From: Hirsutella rhossiliensis
Taxonomy: Eukaryota > Ascomycota > Sordariomycetes > Hypocreales > Ophiocordycipitaceae
NCBI RefSeq assembly: GCF_020360975.1
Contig: NW_025408670.1
Span: forward strand, 6,696,001-6,760,000
Direction: 5' to 3'
Length of the DNA: 64,000 nucleotides
Part shown: piece after piece, positions 11,222-23,087 of the stretch
How positions within the stretch are numbered: position 1 is the first letter of the stretch
Layout of the letters: each line of letters begins with the position of its first letter
The notes under the pieces: generated by a model
Databases searched by the model: none
Seen by the model: only the letters and a program-made list of their open reading frames with translations
Told to the model about the DNA's origin: nothing
Position numbers and translations under genes: made by a program

Positions 11222-13886
11222 ATGGACGACAGCCAGATGCCTACTCCAAACGACACGCCCGAGAAGGCCTCGGACTCTCTCGAGGGTTCTGTCCCGGCAA
11301 GCATCCCAACATTTGCGAGTTTCTATGAACCACCACTATGGCGACCGAGTCGCTCTGTGGGCCTGTCCGAACCAGCCATGACATCCTACCGCATGTCTTG
11401 GTCCGCCGTCAGCCAACAAGTCGGGCGCGGCGTGAAAAGCCCAGTCAATCGCCTCAGGGATCGACTCAGGAGCCATCCCGTTCACCCTGCCATACCCGGC
11501 GCTCCGGACGACGAGTCCGCTCAACCTCGCGGGATACCCGTCACATTCTCAGTCGACGATATTCTCATTGCAGACGCGCCCGAGGCAGAGTCTCGTCTCG
11601 TCTATCCGCAGTTTGACAGCGTCGAGAGGTATTACATAGCCGAGGACGAGACCGTATACAACGGGCTCTTGCGTGAAGAAGCCAAGCGACTGCACCACTA
11701 CGTTCAGAACCCCAATGTTCCCATCCGGTTTGATAATCGGGATTTCTTTACGACTGGGGACGAGGCCGGCTACAACGCTCTCTCCGCGCTGGCCGACAAG
11801 ATCTTGACTGCCATTTCCCTGTGCATCCTCGACAACGAGTGCATCAACGTGCGATACTGCAAACAGATATCCAACCGGAGTAAGCTTCAGAAGCTGATCC
11901 AGCAGGCCCAAGTTGCCGCCGAAGCCGATAATGGCGACGAAGAGCTTGCCGATTCGGCCAATGGTCACGATGCCGCTGCCGAGCGTCGCCGTGAACAGGT
12001 TGCCTTGTTCGACTTGATCAACTACGTCTCGGGCGTGCTTGCGAGGCTGATCACCCAGACGGGGACGGGAAACTTCTGGCAGGCCACGGTCCTTTGCGTG
12101 CTCGTCAAGCGTGTAACCAAAATCAAAGTCTTGCTCCTCGATCTCTACCCAAATGCCCGGATCGCGGCGCAGGGGGGTGAGAGCGCCCTCGACAGCAGCC
12201 GGGACAGGGGCTCACTCGTAGCCACCTGGATCGATGAGGAAGAGGAGTGCGAAGAAGCTCTGAGGATCATCGACGCTGATACCAAAGACGGTCTCACGTC
12301 CGTCGACGAGGCCCGGGTTGCCTCTTACTGCGTCAACCAGAACAAGTTCCGTGGGGGCATGAGCTCTGCCTTGAGGTCCATGGTCATGTCTCTCCGGTGC
12401 CTGAAGCGCTCTGGACTCTCAAACACAGCGTACGAGATATGCGGGTTAGTCTACGAGACGGGCTTCCAAGGATTCAAGGTGCGTATGCATGACCCACGCT
12501 GTCCCGAGCTCCCTGGTTGATAGACACTCGGCCGTGCAGACGCTTCTCTTTCAGGATCGGGATCAGGAGTTCTCTGCAACCTCAGACCTGGACAATCTCA
12601 ATACGGCCGACTCGGCTCTCCGCATTTTAGATAAAACGGTAGCCCAACTGCGGGAGCTCCGGACGGGCTGCCTCCTACCCAATGCCGCCCAGCCGCCCAG
12701 GGTCAAGACATTTATCGAATGGACGTATAAAGTGACGGACCAACGAGGCACCGGGGAGACGGAGACGTGCCGGGGACAGGACGGGAACCCGCTGGAGAAG
12801 CTGGCACTCGAGTACATGGACGACATCATCACCGTCATGGTTCCACTCGCCACGACCAATCCGAGTCTGGTGTCCGAGTTGAACAACTTCCGGAGCATTA
12901 TGCTCCTCAGCTGCGACAACCAAGAACTCGTTCGCCCATTCCAGGAAACCAACTTTACCGCCTTCTTCCGCGTGTATACAAGCACCATGGAAGAAGATGC
13001 CCAGCCTCGCGGCGTGCTACGTCTCAAGACGGCGTTTGAAGCCGGCACCTTTGAGCGATGTCGGCTCATCGACCCGTCGGGCAGCGACGGCAGTTGGCGC
13101 TCACAGAGTGCCGATGTCGACCGGACTCGCAAGTTCGAGCGTCGGCGGCGACTAATGGAGAGCGAGTGGGTCATGGACGAAAGATCCGTCATCGTCCCCT
13201 GTCCGACGTACGTGTTGACCATCGCCACCGTGGCTGTGGTGCTGGCGGCGGGCGGGCTCACCATCGGCTTCACCGTCGGCAACCGCATCGTGGGCGTCGA
13301 CCCCTTCAACATTGCCACGTACACGTGGGTGCTGGCGGCGTTTGTGATTCTCGTCTGCAAGAGCGTGCTCGTCCGGGACTGGTCATGGAGTGACTTCCTG
13401 CACCTCCGCGTCCCCTGCCGCTCCGTGTCGGAACTCGAAGCCGTCACGGGCATCCGCGATCAGATGATCATCGCCAAGCTGCTCCACGACGAGAGCGGTG
13501 GCGGCATCCTGGTGACGAGGGGGCCCTACAACTCGGTCTTCCTGCGTCGCTCCAACGAGGGCTTCTCCATCGACCGGCCCATCAGCACCACCACCATGCT
13601 CATGAGCGGACTGATGCCGCTCAAGGTGGTGACGCCTCGTGGCCAGGCGCTTGTGTGCCTCGACTCGCGCCGCGGAACACGGCTGCGCATCGTCGGCCAC
13701 CAGGCCAGCCCCGAGGACCAATACCTGGTGTGTGAGGACGTGAGCCGTCTGCAGAAGTTGGCAATGGAGGGGACCAGTGCGCGCGAAAAGGGCAAATGCG
13801 TGCGGCTGCAGCTCCTCCTTTCCAAGGAGCTTAGATGGAAGCGGGTCCTGGGTGTCTACGACGCAGGGAATGTAGCCTTCGTGTAG
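11222..13886 (+). CDS. Large fungal membrane protein of unknown function
   Basis: Exons 11222-12478 and 12540-13886 with a 61-nt intron (GTGCGT...GTGCAG); 867 residues. I do not recognise the family. Visible features: an N-terminal Ser/Pro-rich stretch (1-110), a mainly helical soluble region (120-640), two closely spaced hydrophobic segments at about 645-667 (VLTIATVAVVLAAGG) and 680-700 (YTWVLAAFVILVCKSVLV), and a soluble C-terminal 165 residues. An acceptor 15 nt further on (12554) would also keep frame. It lies between two AAA-type ATPase genes, divergent from the first and in the same direction as the second. Confidence 0.75.
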
Positions 13887-14369
13887 TGGACGGAGGCATG
13901 GTTGGATGCCTTGTGAACCAGAAACCTACTGGACGCCTTGTAGTAGTCGCAAGGCGGCCTTTTCGTTGCCTTGTGGCTTGCATTCAGCTCTCTCTTTTGG
14001 TCCAGTCACTAGACTCACTACGAAGGCGTCGTCTTGCTGAGCCTCCCCCCCTTGTGAGATTGCGTCTATGGTTCCGGAATTGCCTTGCGGCGTGGAGAGG
14101 CGCAGGTCCTACATATCGACGGGGCTTATGCGGCAATCCTAGGCAGACCACAACATGTAGGGCCCATCGAGGAGCTGGCAGTGTTCCTTTTTCTCATTGA
14201 CACTTGATAACTGCTGCACAGCCTCAAGCACCTCCTACGAAAGCATCGACGTCGTGATCGAGTCCTTAACCTGTCAATCATCTGCAAACCCCTTGCCCTC
14301 TGCATATTCGGCTCCCCCCCCCTCTCTCTCCGTAGTTCGAGTAGCATAATCTACTAAACTATCACGGAA
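13887..14369. other. Gap between membrane protein and CbxX-type gene
   Basis: About 480 bp holding the 3' region of the upstream gene and the promoter of the CbxX-type gene, with a CT-rich tract at 14310-14335 just before the start codon. No gene seen. Confidence 0.5.
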
Positions 14370-17300
14370 ATGACCCTTCAAGACGAACGGGGTAGTTATC
14401 ATGGGGTTCCCGTACCAGGCACTACAGGGGGGCCCGGACCCAGTTCAGGAGTGCACAACTCGGCTTCAGAATCTGGGCACGATCCGCAGGAACTTCCAAG
14501 CTCAAAACCACCAAGTCATGCCGTTCCCGAGACTCGGCAGAATGACAGTGAAACCCATATCGAGGGTCCCAGTACATCCGCACAGCACGAGACTGGTCAT
14601 GATGTGCCTCAAGTCCTTGGAGTAACGCCGCGCAATACTGGCCAAAGAGAAGGCGCATCGCCCCCTGAGCTGAGCGAAGAGTCCGCGTGGCTCCAACCAT
14701 TATCCGAAGAGCTCGGTCACCCACCTTCATTCCCTTCCTCTCCAGCGCCTCCGCTCACAGCTATTTGCCGCGTCCCCAGCGGGAACTCAGAACGCAGGGC
14801 CGTGTCGTCAGGATCGCACAGCGTGAGCCCGTCCGTCCGGACGAGTCCAGTCGAGAGTGACGATTTTGAACCCAGCTCACAACCAGAGGGACCAGAACAA
14901 TCGCCCGAAGCTGGGCCGGAGTCAGGCGAAGCTGTGTCAGAGGAGCCATCCATGACTGAGCCTGAGGAGCCAACGAACCCCGAAATTGGAGTGTCACTTA
15001 ATGCGGAGCTCGAGTCACTCGAAACCAAACTTGAGGAGCCATCAACAGATGAACCACCCAATGCCGAGCCTGAGTCATCAGAGCCTGAGGACAAGCCCTC
15101 TTTCTGCATTATGGGCAGGACCATTGTATTACTCGAGACCGAGGACCCCCCTGGAAATATCGCGAAGGAGCCACATATCGAGGATGACACTGAGGTGCCA
15201 GCCAAGAATGAGCCCAAGGATCCTGCGGAGGAGGAAAAGGATCCACTAGAAGACATCAACGATGAATCCCCGTCGCGTCTCGAGTGGATTCGTCAGAAAA
15301 AGGAAGAGGGTGCTGAAAACCAGGCTCTTGATGAGCTGATGGGCATGATTGGCATCGAGAATGTTAAGTCCCTGTTCTTGTCTATAAAGGCTGCAGTCGA
15401 TGCGGCGGCCAGACGTGGCGAGACAAGAACTATAAACCTCACAGTAAAAGGAGGCGCTGGCACAGGTATGGTTTCAACTACCTTCTTGAATCCGCCCGAA
15501 AACCGGGAAATTGCTTGATGCCCTCGTCTTCTTCGGTCGTGGAGTCGAGAATCGTCACCCAAAAGCAATCTATCAATGCTCAGTTGATCCTAACTGCCAG
15601 GCAGGGAAATTCACCATCGAAAACCTTTACCATCAATTTAAACGGTCCCTTGATCAACAAGCTCCGACTCCACGTCAACTTCACATAGGTTCGCCATCCA
15701 GCTCACCTCCACCTGAATCCGAGTCACTTGAACCTACGTCCACTCGTGTTGTTACAGTGAGTAGCTTTTCCGAAGGCGAGATTCACGAGTTCATCAGGAA
15801 AGCCTTGACGGAAATGTCCATTAATGTCCAAGGCGGAGTTGGAGGCACCTATACGGCCATTCTCGCTCGGAGGATTGCAAGTAACCGAATGCTGCCATCG
15901 TTCAGAAACGTGTGGGAAATCCGGGACGCTCTCGCGGTAGCCCACGATCGTCAGGCAGACCGACTTCAGCGGGAGCGTGTCCTGTGGGCGAAAAGCGGCA
16001 AGCATGATGACCCGCCAGACGATCGTTTCCTGACCAAAGAGGATCTTCTTGGGCTCCCACCGCCCGATATTCGACAGTCGAGTAGTGCCTACGCGGAGCT
16101 TCAAGCTATGCAGGGGTTCGACAAGGTCAAGAGGGCGGTGGAAGAGCTCATAGATCTCGGAAGGATAAACTACTGCCTCGAGATGGGCGGCAAAGAACCA
16201 ATCCAGTTCAGCCCGAACCGCGTCTTTCTTGGGCCGCCGGGGTCGGGGAAAACAACCGTCGCCAAGCTCTTTGGTCAGATCGTCGTTGACACTGGGCTCG
16301 TTTCAAAGACCAGGGTTGTAGTAAAGGATCCTAACGACTTCATCTCAAACTGGATTGGCGGTGTGCAGAAGAACACATGCAATATCCTCGACTCAACCAG
16401 GGGCATGGTACTCATCATCGATGACGCGCATGGGCTATGCCCGAGTTCTGACCTCGGCAGATCTGTCTCGTCGAGCGATCGAGCATTGTTTACCATCTTG
16501 GATACGCTCGTCGCCAAGACATCGACCGATCCCGGGCAAGACCGCTGCATCATCATGTCGGGCTATGCGGAGCAGATGCACGACATGTTCCACAGGGGCA
16601 ATCCTGGACTGCGGAGCAGATTTCCACCAGAGGACGCCTTCGAGCTTGGAGACTACGAGGTGCCAGAGTTGATGGGAATCTTGGACGCGAAACTGGCAAA
16701 GGACGGCATTGACGCAACCGAGCAAGCGAAACAGGTGGCCTCGCAGGTTCTTACGAGAGCTCGAGATCGTCCGGGCTTTGGCAACGGCAGAGACGTCCAT
16801 AACTTGGTGAATCGCGCGAGGGCATCGCTGAAGCAGCGGAATGGGCAAACCGGCCAGCCGCCCGGGGATGCTGAAAGAGCCGCAGCGCTGGCCGTCTCGC
16901 TCGACGCCGACCTGCACAGACGCCTTGTGTTGGAGCCTCAGGATTTTGACTCTCATTGGGACCGATCATCGGCCGCGGGCCGGAAGAGCAGGGACTTGTT
17001 CAAAGAGTTTGTGGGCTTCGACGCGGTCATCGAGCAATTCCAGGGGTACCAAGAGATGGCGGCTGGAATGAGGATGCACGGCAAGGATCCTCGCCCAAAC
17101 ATACCCTTCACGTTCATCTTCAAGGGTCCACCAGGGACAGGCAAGACAACGACGGCGAGGAAGCTGGGGCAAATCTTTTACGACATGGGATTCCTTGCCA
17201 GCGACGAGGTGATTGAATGCTCAGCGTCGGACCTTATCGGGCAGCATCTTGGTCACACGGCGCCGTTGGTGCAGAGCTTCCTCGAGAAAGCTCTGGGAAA

Positions 17301-17853
17301 GGTTCTCTTCATCGACGAAGCGTATCGCCTCGGGCTAGGAGCCCGCGGGGTTCGCTCGGGGACCTCGTTCGAGGAAGAAGCGGTGGGAGAGCTGGTGGAT
17401 GGACTGACCAAGTTGCGATACGCCCAGCGGCTGTTGGTTATTCTCGCGGGGTACGGGGAAGAGATGGACATGCTCATAAAGTCCAACAGGGGCCTTCGCG
17501 GCCGCTTCGCCAGAGACATCGTCTTCCCACAACTCACCCCGGTGCAGTGCATGAAGTTCCTCGGGCAGCTGATTGGCAAAGAGGGCATCATCATCAGAGA
17601 CAAGCCCCCGCCGAGCACCGACAAGAAGGACAAGGTCCATAGACTCATCAAGAAGCTCGGCGCCACGAGGGATTGGTCCAACGGACGAGACATTGAGACG
17701 TTGGCCAAGAGTGTCGTTGGAGAGGTTTTCCGGGAAGAGGGCCGGAGGGGAGAGAAGGCAGACCGCTTGCAGGTGTCGACTGATACGCTCATCGTGTTAT
17801 TGCAGGACATGTTGAGATGTCGACTGGCTGGCGAGATGGTGGATCGTGGTTGA
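14370..17853 (+). CDS. CbxX/CfqX-type protein with tandem AAA+ modules
   Basis: A large ATPase of the fungal CbxX/CfqX (SpoVK-like) family. The N-terminal third is acidic, Pro/Glu/Ser-rich and presumably disordered (to about 310). A degenerate first AAA module follows (GGAGTG near the exon end). Two clear modules come next: Walker A GPPGSGKTT with Walker B MVLIIDDAHG, and Walker A GPPGTGKTT with VLFIDEAYRL. The reading frame changes at the first module. The best solution is a 79-nt intron 15466-15544 (GTATGG...GTGGAG), which restores one frame of 1134 residues but removes the first Walker A lysine; a frameshift is the alternative. Function in fungi is unknown; bacterial CbxX is a Rubisco activase. 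Confidence 0.8.
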
Positions 17854-18915
17854 TGTGCAAGATCGATATGCGGCCATGGAACACTGCAACGCCGTGCTCG
17901 GCGGCCGCCGAGCCAAGTGAAAACAAAGTCGAGCAGTTTATGGAGTCTTCTTTTGTCCATGACATTTATCAAGCAAAAAGGAACGCGGCCGCGGTGGGCA
18001 TGTTTTTTTCAAGCCAAATTGGATTGCTTTGTGTCGGCCGAGGGGGGCATTAAACACCTTGAAAGAGGGACTGGAGATAAACAGCCCAACACTGGCCGAG
18101 CGGGAGCCATCGACTTACACGTAGGCAATGCAAATGCTCCATCCGGTCGAGTCAGGAGCAGCCATGTCCGCTCACTTGCTGCAGCAGCCTGCCGTTCCAG
18201 GTTGCCTGGCCGGCAAAGCACTCACCTACCCTACACTTACAGTTGGCTTGCTTACAGCATCACCGGACCCCCCCGGGACCCTTTTCGAGCCTCCCTTTTT
18301 CTCTCGTCGGCCGTCACCCCGCGACCGTAAGTTTGCTGGCCTCGCCTCGCCTCACGTCAGCTCCAGACCCTGAAACCACCTGGCCCGGCATTTGCTGCTT
18401 CGCTCGGTCAGTTCGGCTGCGCTGAGGTTCTCTGTTTCCATCTCTGCCGTCGCCTCGGATCGCCCTCGCATTCGCCCCTGCGTCCGTTGGTCTGATTGCG
18501 GCGCTGCCACGTCTCCTGCAATCGGATTCGCGCATTCGTTTCATCCTTTCGTCGCAGCCTCCGCCATTCGCTCGCTCGCTCGCACTCTTCGACCTGCGCC
18601 CGCCATTCGCTCGACCCAAGGATTCCTCCGTCTCTCGCTCTGCTTGGCCCCCTCGGCTAGACAACCTCGCCCGCAATCCGCGAGAGGTGTCCTTTCCGAG
18701 GGCCACCTTTGCACCCGGACGACAAGGTGGATTCCAGCCAGGCCGCCGTGGCATCCTCTGGAGCCTTGCAAAACTTGACCTCGTACCTCAACGGGACCCT
18801 GGCCAACCTGTCGTCCGTCTTGCACGAGTCGACCGAGTACATCTCCGGCACCCTCGGCGTTCCGCCAGGGTTCGTCTACAGCAGCCTCGCCGCCCTCGTC
18901 GCGGTGCCCATCACA
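17854..18915. other. Gap plus 5' region of the BAG-domain gene
   Basis: From about 18340 the plus strand is pyrimidine-rich, as expected of a long fungal 5' UTR. A GTAAGT at 18327 could start a 5'-UTR intron. The frame of the BAG protein is open back to 18661 but contains no ATG before 18916 (see the BAG entry). No other gene recognised. Confidence 0.5.
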
Positions 18916-19809
18916 ATGTCGCGATATGGCTGGTCCCTGAGGCGCGACCAGAGCTCTCCCTACAGCTCTCTGTCGGGCGGCGTCCCTGCCGTGACCGACG
19001 ACGACTTTAGCTACATTACATCCCAGGACCTGGACGATGCCCCCATTGGCTCGTCCAACCATCGCCACCACCACCCCAGGTCCCAATCGGCCGCTCCACC
19101 CGCGCCCGAGGATGATGTCCTTCTCGTCAAGAACAAGGGCGTCACGTACCCGTCTCGCTTTCCCGCCTACTCAATTGGCGATGGAAAGCTGCGCGTCAGG
19201 GATGTCCGGGAACGCGCAGGCCTGATGATGGAACTGTCGGACCGAGCCATGCGCCGTCTCAAGCTGCTGTACAAGGGCAGGGAACTCAAGGAGGCCGCCG
19301 CGCCAGTCCGCGACTACGGAGTCAAGAACAAGAGCGAACTCATGGCCGTGCTTCCCGACGTCGGCGACGAGAGCAGTCAGTCCGAGGAAGAAGTCGTCAT
19401 CGTCGACGCCAAGTCGCGACATCGTAAGAAGAGGAAGCCCAAGAAGAGAAGCGACTGGAACGACGGCGACTCTGCGACCAGCCCCCGCGAGGGCAACTCA
19501 CACTCCAGGTCACCTCCTCCGCCTGCGTCTGGCAGCGGTCCGTTGAAGCAAATTGACGACTTGGCCATCGAGTTCAAAACCAAGTGGCTGCCGCTCTGTG
19601 TCCAGTACACCGCGGCACCGCCCACAGACCCCAAGATTCGGGAGGAGGAGCACAGGAAGCTGTCAGAAATGCTGATGCAGAGCATCCTACTGAAACTTGA
19701 CGGCGTTGAGACGGAGGGCATTCCGGAAGTAAGGGCGAGGCGGAAGGAGCTGGTGCGCTCGGTCCAGGACGTCCTTAAGGGACTCGACGGCGCAGCAAAG
19801 TCTGCATAA
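18916..19809 (+). CDS. BAG-domain co-chaperone with ubiquitin-like domain
   Basis: Hsp70 nucleotide-exchange factor of the BAG family. From the ATG at 18916 (MSRYGWSLRR...) it is 297 residues: a ubiquitin-like domain at about 65-150 (LKLLYKGRELKEAAAPVRDYGVKNKSELMAVLP), a basic Lys/Arg-rich linker (KKRKPKKR) and a C-terminal BAG helix bundle (IDDLAIEFKTKWLPLCVQY to LVRSVQDVLKGLD). The same frame extends 69 codons upstream and encodes a hydrophobic stretch (GFVYSSLAALVAVPITM) that would be a membrane anchor, as in fission yeast BAG proteins, but this extension has no ATG. The true start may lie in an upstream exon or be a non-AUG codon. Confidence 0.85.
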   Translation: MSRYGWSLRRDQSSPYSSLSGGVPAVTDDDFSYITSQDLDDAPIGSSNHRHHHPRSQSAAPPAPEDDVLLVKNKGVTYPSRFPAYSIGDGKLRVRDVRERAGLMMELSDRAMRRLKLLYKGRELKEAAAPVRDYGVKNKSELMAVLPDVGDESSQSEEEVVIVDAKSRHRKKRKPKKRSDWNDGDSATSPREGNSHSRSPPPPASGSGPLKQIDDLAIEFKTKWLPLCVQYTAAPPTDPKIREEEHRKLSEMLMQSILLKLDGVETEGIPEVRARRKELVRSVQDVLKGLDGAAKSA

Positions 19810-20628
19810 CCAATCTTCTTTTTGCATTTCGGGATATTTGGAGTTTTGATGCGACGACAAGAGAGGCTGGCGTTGGCCCCATTCCTCCTCCACCCTGACC
19901 TGACCGCATCGCATATCGCAGCTCGGCGTTGGACTTGATTATGGACTTGATTTTGGGTCTCGACCGCCACCGCCAATGTCGGGGATTGCTGGTGTCTGGG
20001 TGTTGAAAGAGGCGACTAAGGCTGCTTGCCGTTGAAGCATGCGATCAGACAGTCTACTTAGTAGTGAGCGTCGCTCAAGACGCCAACTGCCAATTCGATA
20101 AATTCGGAGACTCGACGAGCATGCCAACATCAAACCCATTGTGCAGAGAACTTTCCCTGGTCGTGTGGGGAATATCAAGAACGCGTATCTGTCCAATCCC
20201 CGGACCGCAACTGATGCTATTCCGGGTCGGCCACTTCTGCGCTGCAGCAGAGCCCCGTCCCGGCCCGCCTTGAGTCTGGGCCTGGAGGCTGCGGCAAAAC
20301 TCCGGCTTGGCCGATAGGTCTCGCAGCCCTAAGTCAGTTTGCCGGTGCCCGCCCTCCTCGCTTCCCCCCAAATACCACCTTTCCTTTTTGAGCTAGCGCG
20401 GCTTGCTCCAAAGGCACAACGTCCCCTCCAGGTGAACCTGGATTTTCTCGCAGTCAATCATCATCGCGACCTCGTCACCAACATCCTCGCCCAGGGACGA
20501 CTAACCCCAGCAGCACAGCAGCAGTTTCTCGCCGGCCTGGTTCGAGGGCCTGCCTGTTCTTTGTTGTCGTGATTTGAGCTGCCGACTTCCTTTCGTTTCC
20601 CCCCTCAGCCACCAGAGGAGCCGATACG
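19810..20628. other. Gap with promoter of ribosomal protein gene
   Basis: About 800 bp between the BAG gene and the uL13 gene. It holds the promoter and 5' leader of the ribosomal protein gene, with a CT-rich stretch at 20590-20610 before the start. No coding signal. Confidence 0.5.
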
Positions 20629-21683
20629 ATGTCGTCCTTCGAGCCGGTTGTGAGTTGACCACCTGTTGCTTGCCGCAACGCAGCACTTTGGCGTGATGGC
20701 GGGCGCAGGTCAATAGAGAGGCGCATGCAGTGAAGGGCAGGGACAAACTTGTCTAGCGCTTGATTGCTTCCCTGAGCTCTCGGGCATCTCTCTTCCTGTG
20801 TCGTCATCGCCGCAAGGCAGCGGGATCCCGAGACGAGAGCGAAAACTGACAAACAATACCGGATAGGTCGTCATCGATGGCAAGGGCCACCTGCTTGGCC
20901 GTCTTGCTAGCATCGTTGCCAAGCAGCTCCTCAACGGCCAGAAGATTGTCATTGTCCGCTGCGAGGCGCTCAACATCTCTGGCGAGTTCTTCCGCGCCAA
21001 GCGTACGTCGCCCACTCTCCAGCCCACAGAAACTCATCACATCCGATCGTGCTGGCGCCGAGCCGTCGAAGCAACGCGAGCAAGAGACCGCATGACGGGA
21101 GCTCAGGCTGACCGCTTGAACAGTCAAGTACCACGCCTACCTGCGGAAGATGACCCGATACAATCCTACCCGCGGTGGTGAGTTGGACTCCGACGAGCGA
21201 CGCAAGCCATCTTGCTGACGATGAATACCAGGCCCATTCCACTTCCGCGCCCCCTCCCGAATCTTCTACAAGGCCGTCCGGGGCATGATTCCCCACAAGA
21301 CGGCCCGGGGTGCCGCTGCTCTCGAGCGCCTCAAGGTTTTCGAGGGTGTCCCCCCTCCCTACGACAAGATGAAGAAGATGGTCGTTCCCCAAGCCCTGCG
21401 CGTGCTGCGCCTGCAGCCCGGCCGCAAGTACTGCACTGTCGGCCGCCTGAGCCACGAGGTCGGCTGGAAGTACCAGGATGTCGTTGCTCGGTACGTTGTC
21501 GTGTGCCAATGGCGGGCGGGAATTGCGCTAACTGGCATGCACAGGCTGGAAGAGAGAAGGAAGGCCAAGGGCGCTGCGTACTACGAGCGCAAGAAGGTGG
21601 CTGCGCGACAACTGTCCGACGCGAAGAAGAACGCCTCGACCAAGACGGAGACTGCGAAGGCCCTCGCGACCTACGGCTACTAA
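20629..21683 (+). CDS. RPL16: 60S ribosomal protein uL13 (L13A / yeast L16)
   Basis: Structural protein of the large ribosomal subunit. Five exons: 20629-20649, 20867-21002, 21124-21177, 21232-21490 and 21545-21683, all with GT-AG introns, giving 202 residues, the standard length. Recognisable signatures: [66 protein letters not shown] and the basic C-terminus. The first coding exon is only 21 nt and the first intron 217 nt, a pattern common in fungal ribosomal protein genes, where the long first intron often affects expression. Confidence 0.97.
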
Positions 21684-22472
21684 GTGGACAGGACCTCGAA
21701 CATGATGGCTGTTCTTGGCATCATCGCATTGTCTTGTCATTTCTCGTGCGGTTTATTAGATAGGCGCGGCGGTTCATAACGGATTTCACTTGATTTGCCG
21801 AGTGATGGCAAGGCGGCGGCTCATGGGGAGGCGGTGGATGGTTATTCTGAATGTTCTGCATGAATCTCATCGTCGGAACCCGGGCCCAAAACAATAAAGC
21901 AGAGAAACCCCCCAAAAAGAGTGGAATACGACGGTGTATGAGGAATGACGCGGTGTGGCTCGTTGCGACCTGCGATATGTGACGGGCGCGAAGCTCTGGA
22001 AAGTGTATCTTGTACTTGCCATTTTCTACAAATGCCTGGCTTGGCATCATCTGCTGCCGAGGGATGATAACCCAACCATATCAACTGGGGAGAAGCAGCC
22101 TATTTCGCCGATATCTATCCGTAGTCGCACATGCCTGACCCTGATATTGGTAGAACAGTGTATCTCTGCGAGTTCGCTCCGGGACTTGGATTCGTAGATA
22201 GTGGAGCGGGATGGGTCGGGATTGACAGAAAGCGTATCGGTCACATGGCGATAAGATAAGAAACCAACGTGAGAGGTGTCGTGTCCTTCGGCATGGCCAG
22301 CGCCGCTTCCGAAACATAATCGGCCACGCTCGTTTACGACCCTTTACTCTGTTCTCACCCGACGGTCTCGAGGCCACAACAAAACAGAAGACAGTGAACG
22401 AGTTGAAAAGACTGCACCGATCGCCCAGATAATCGCATACGATCCGGCCCAATACACCGAGCGGTCGTGACC
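21684..22472. other. Gap between uL13 and Sec72-like genes
   Basis: About 790 bp with the terminator region of the ribosomal protein gene and the promoter of the Sec72-like gene. No further gene or repeat seen. Confidence 0.5.
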
Positions 22473-23087
22473 ATGTCTGACCTCACGCACTTCGACCTGC
22501 TCCCGCTGCACATGGACGCGCAGTCCAAAGCCATCAGCGCAACGAAGCGCTCGCGCGCGCTCGACGCCGAGCTGGAGCAGCTCAACATGCTGCACCGGTC
22601 GCTGCTGTCGCTCGACGGCAGCGCGGCAGGGGTGCCACCGCCGCCCATCCCCGTCAACCCCAAGCGCACGGGCAACGTGACCAAGCTGCGCGACAACGGC
22701 AATGCCGAGTACCGCAAGCAAAAGTACGGCGAGGCCATCCGGCTCTACACGCTGGGCATCCAGATGGCGCTGACGCGGCCGCTGTGGGAGCCCGCGGCGC
22801 TGGTGCGCGAGGAGGTCAGCGGCTTGCTGGCGAACCGCGCGCAGGCGCACATGGCCTTGAACAACTGGCCCGAGGGCGCTGTCGATGCCGAGGCCAGCGT
22901 CGAGGCGAGGCGTGTGGGCAATGCGAAGGGGTGGTGGAGGAGGGGTCGGTGTTTGGTCGAGATGGGTAGGCTTGAGGAGGCTAGGGAGTGGGTGAGGAGC
23001 GGGCTGGAAGTTGAGGGCGAGGAGGCCGAGTTGGTGGGCTTGCTGAGGGAAATTGAGGGCTTGATTGGCAAGAAGAAGGCGTCGTAA
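22473..23087 (+). CDS. TPR protein of the Sec72 type (ER post-translational translocation)
   Basis: Single-exon gene, 204 residues. Sec72 is a cytosolic partner of the Sec63 complex that binds Hsp70 during post-translational protein import into the ER. The N-terminal 60 residues contain charged helices (HMDAQSKAISATKRSRALDAEL) and a Pro-rich link, followed by a compact TPR domain (VTKLRDNGNAEYRKQKYGEA, then LANRAQAHMALNNWPEGAVDAE and GWWRRGRCLVEMGRLEEA). The domain order and length match fungal Sec72-like proteins. Identity is by recall of the family; a generic TPR co-chaperone is the alternative. Confidence 0.75.
   Translation: MSDLTHFDLLPLHMDAQSKAISATKRSRALDAELEQLNMLHRSLLSLDGSAAGVPPPPIPVNPKRTGNVTKLRDNGNAEYRKQKYGEAIRLYTLGIQMALTRPLWEPAALVREEVSGLLANRAQAHMALNNWPEGAVDAEASVEARRVGNAKGWWRRGRCLVEMGRLEEAREWVRSGLEVEGEEAELVGLLREIEGLIGKKKAS

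Noticed and set aside
17253..17972. 239-residue minus-strand frame opposite the CbxX-type gene
   Set aside because: Antisense shadow of a conserved AAA module; no family signature of its own.
20650..20866. Intronic C/D snoRNA in the first intron of the uL13 gene
   Set aside because: A GTGATGG and later CTGA boxes are present, but there is no convincing closing stem or second box pair; the last CTGA is better explained as the splice branch site.
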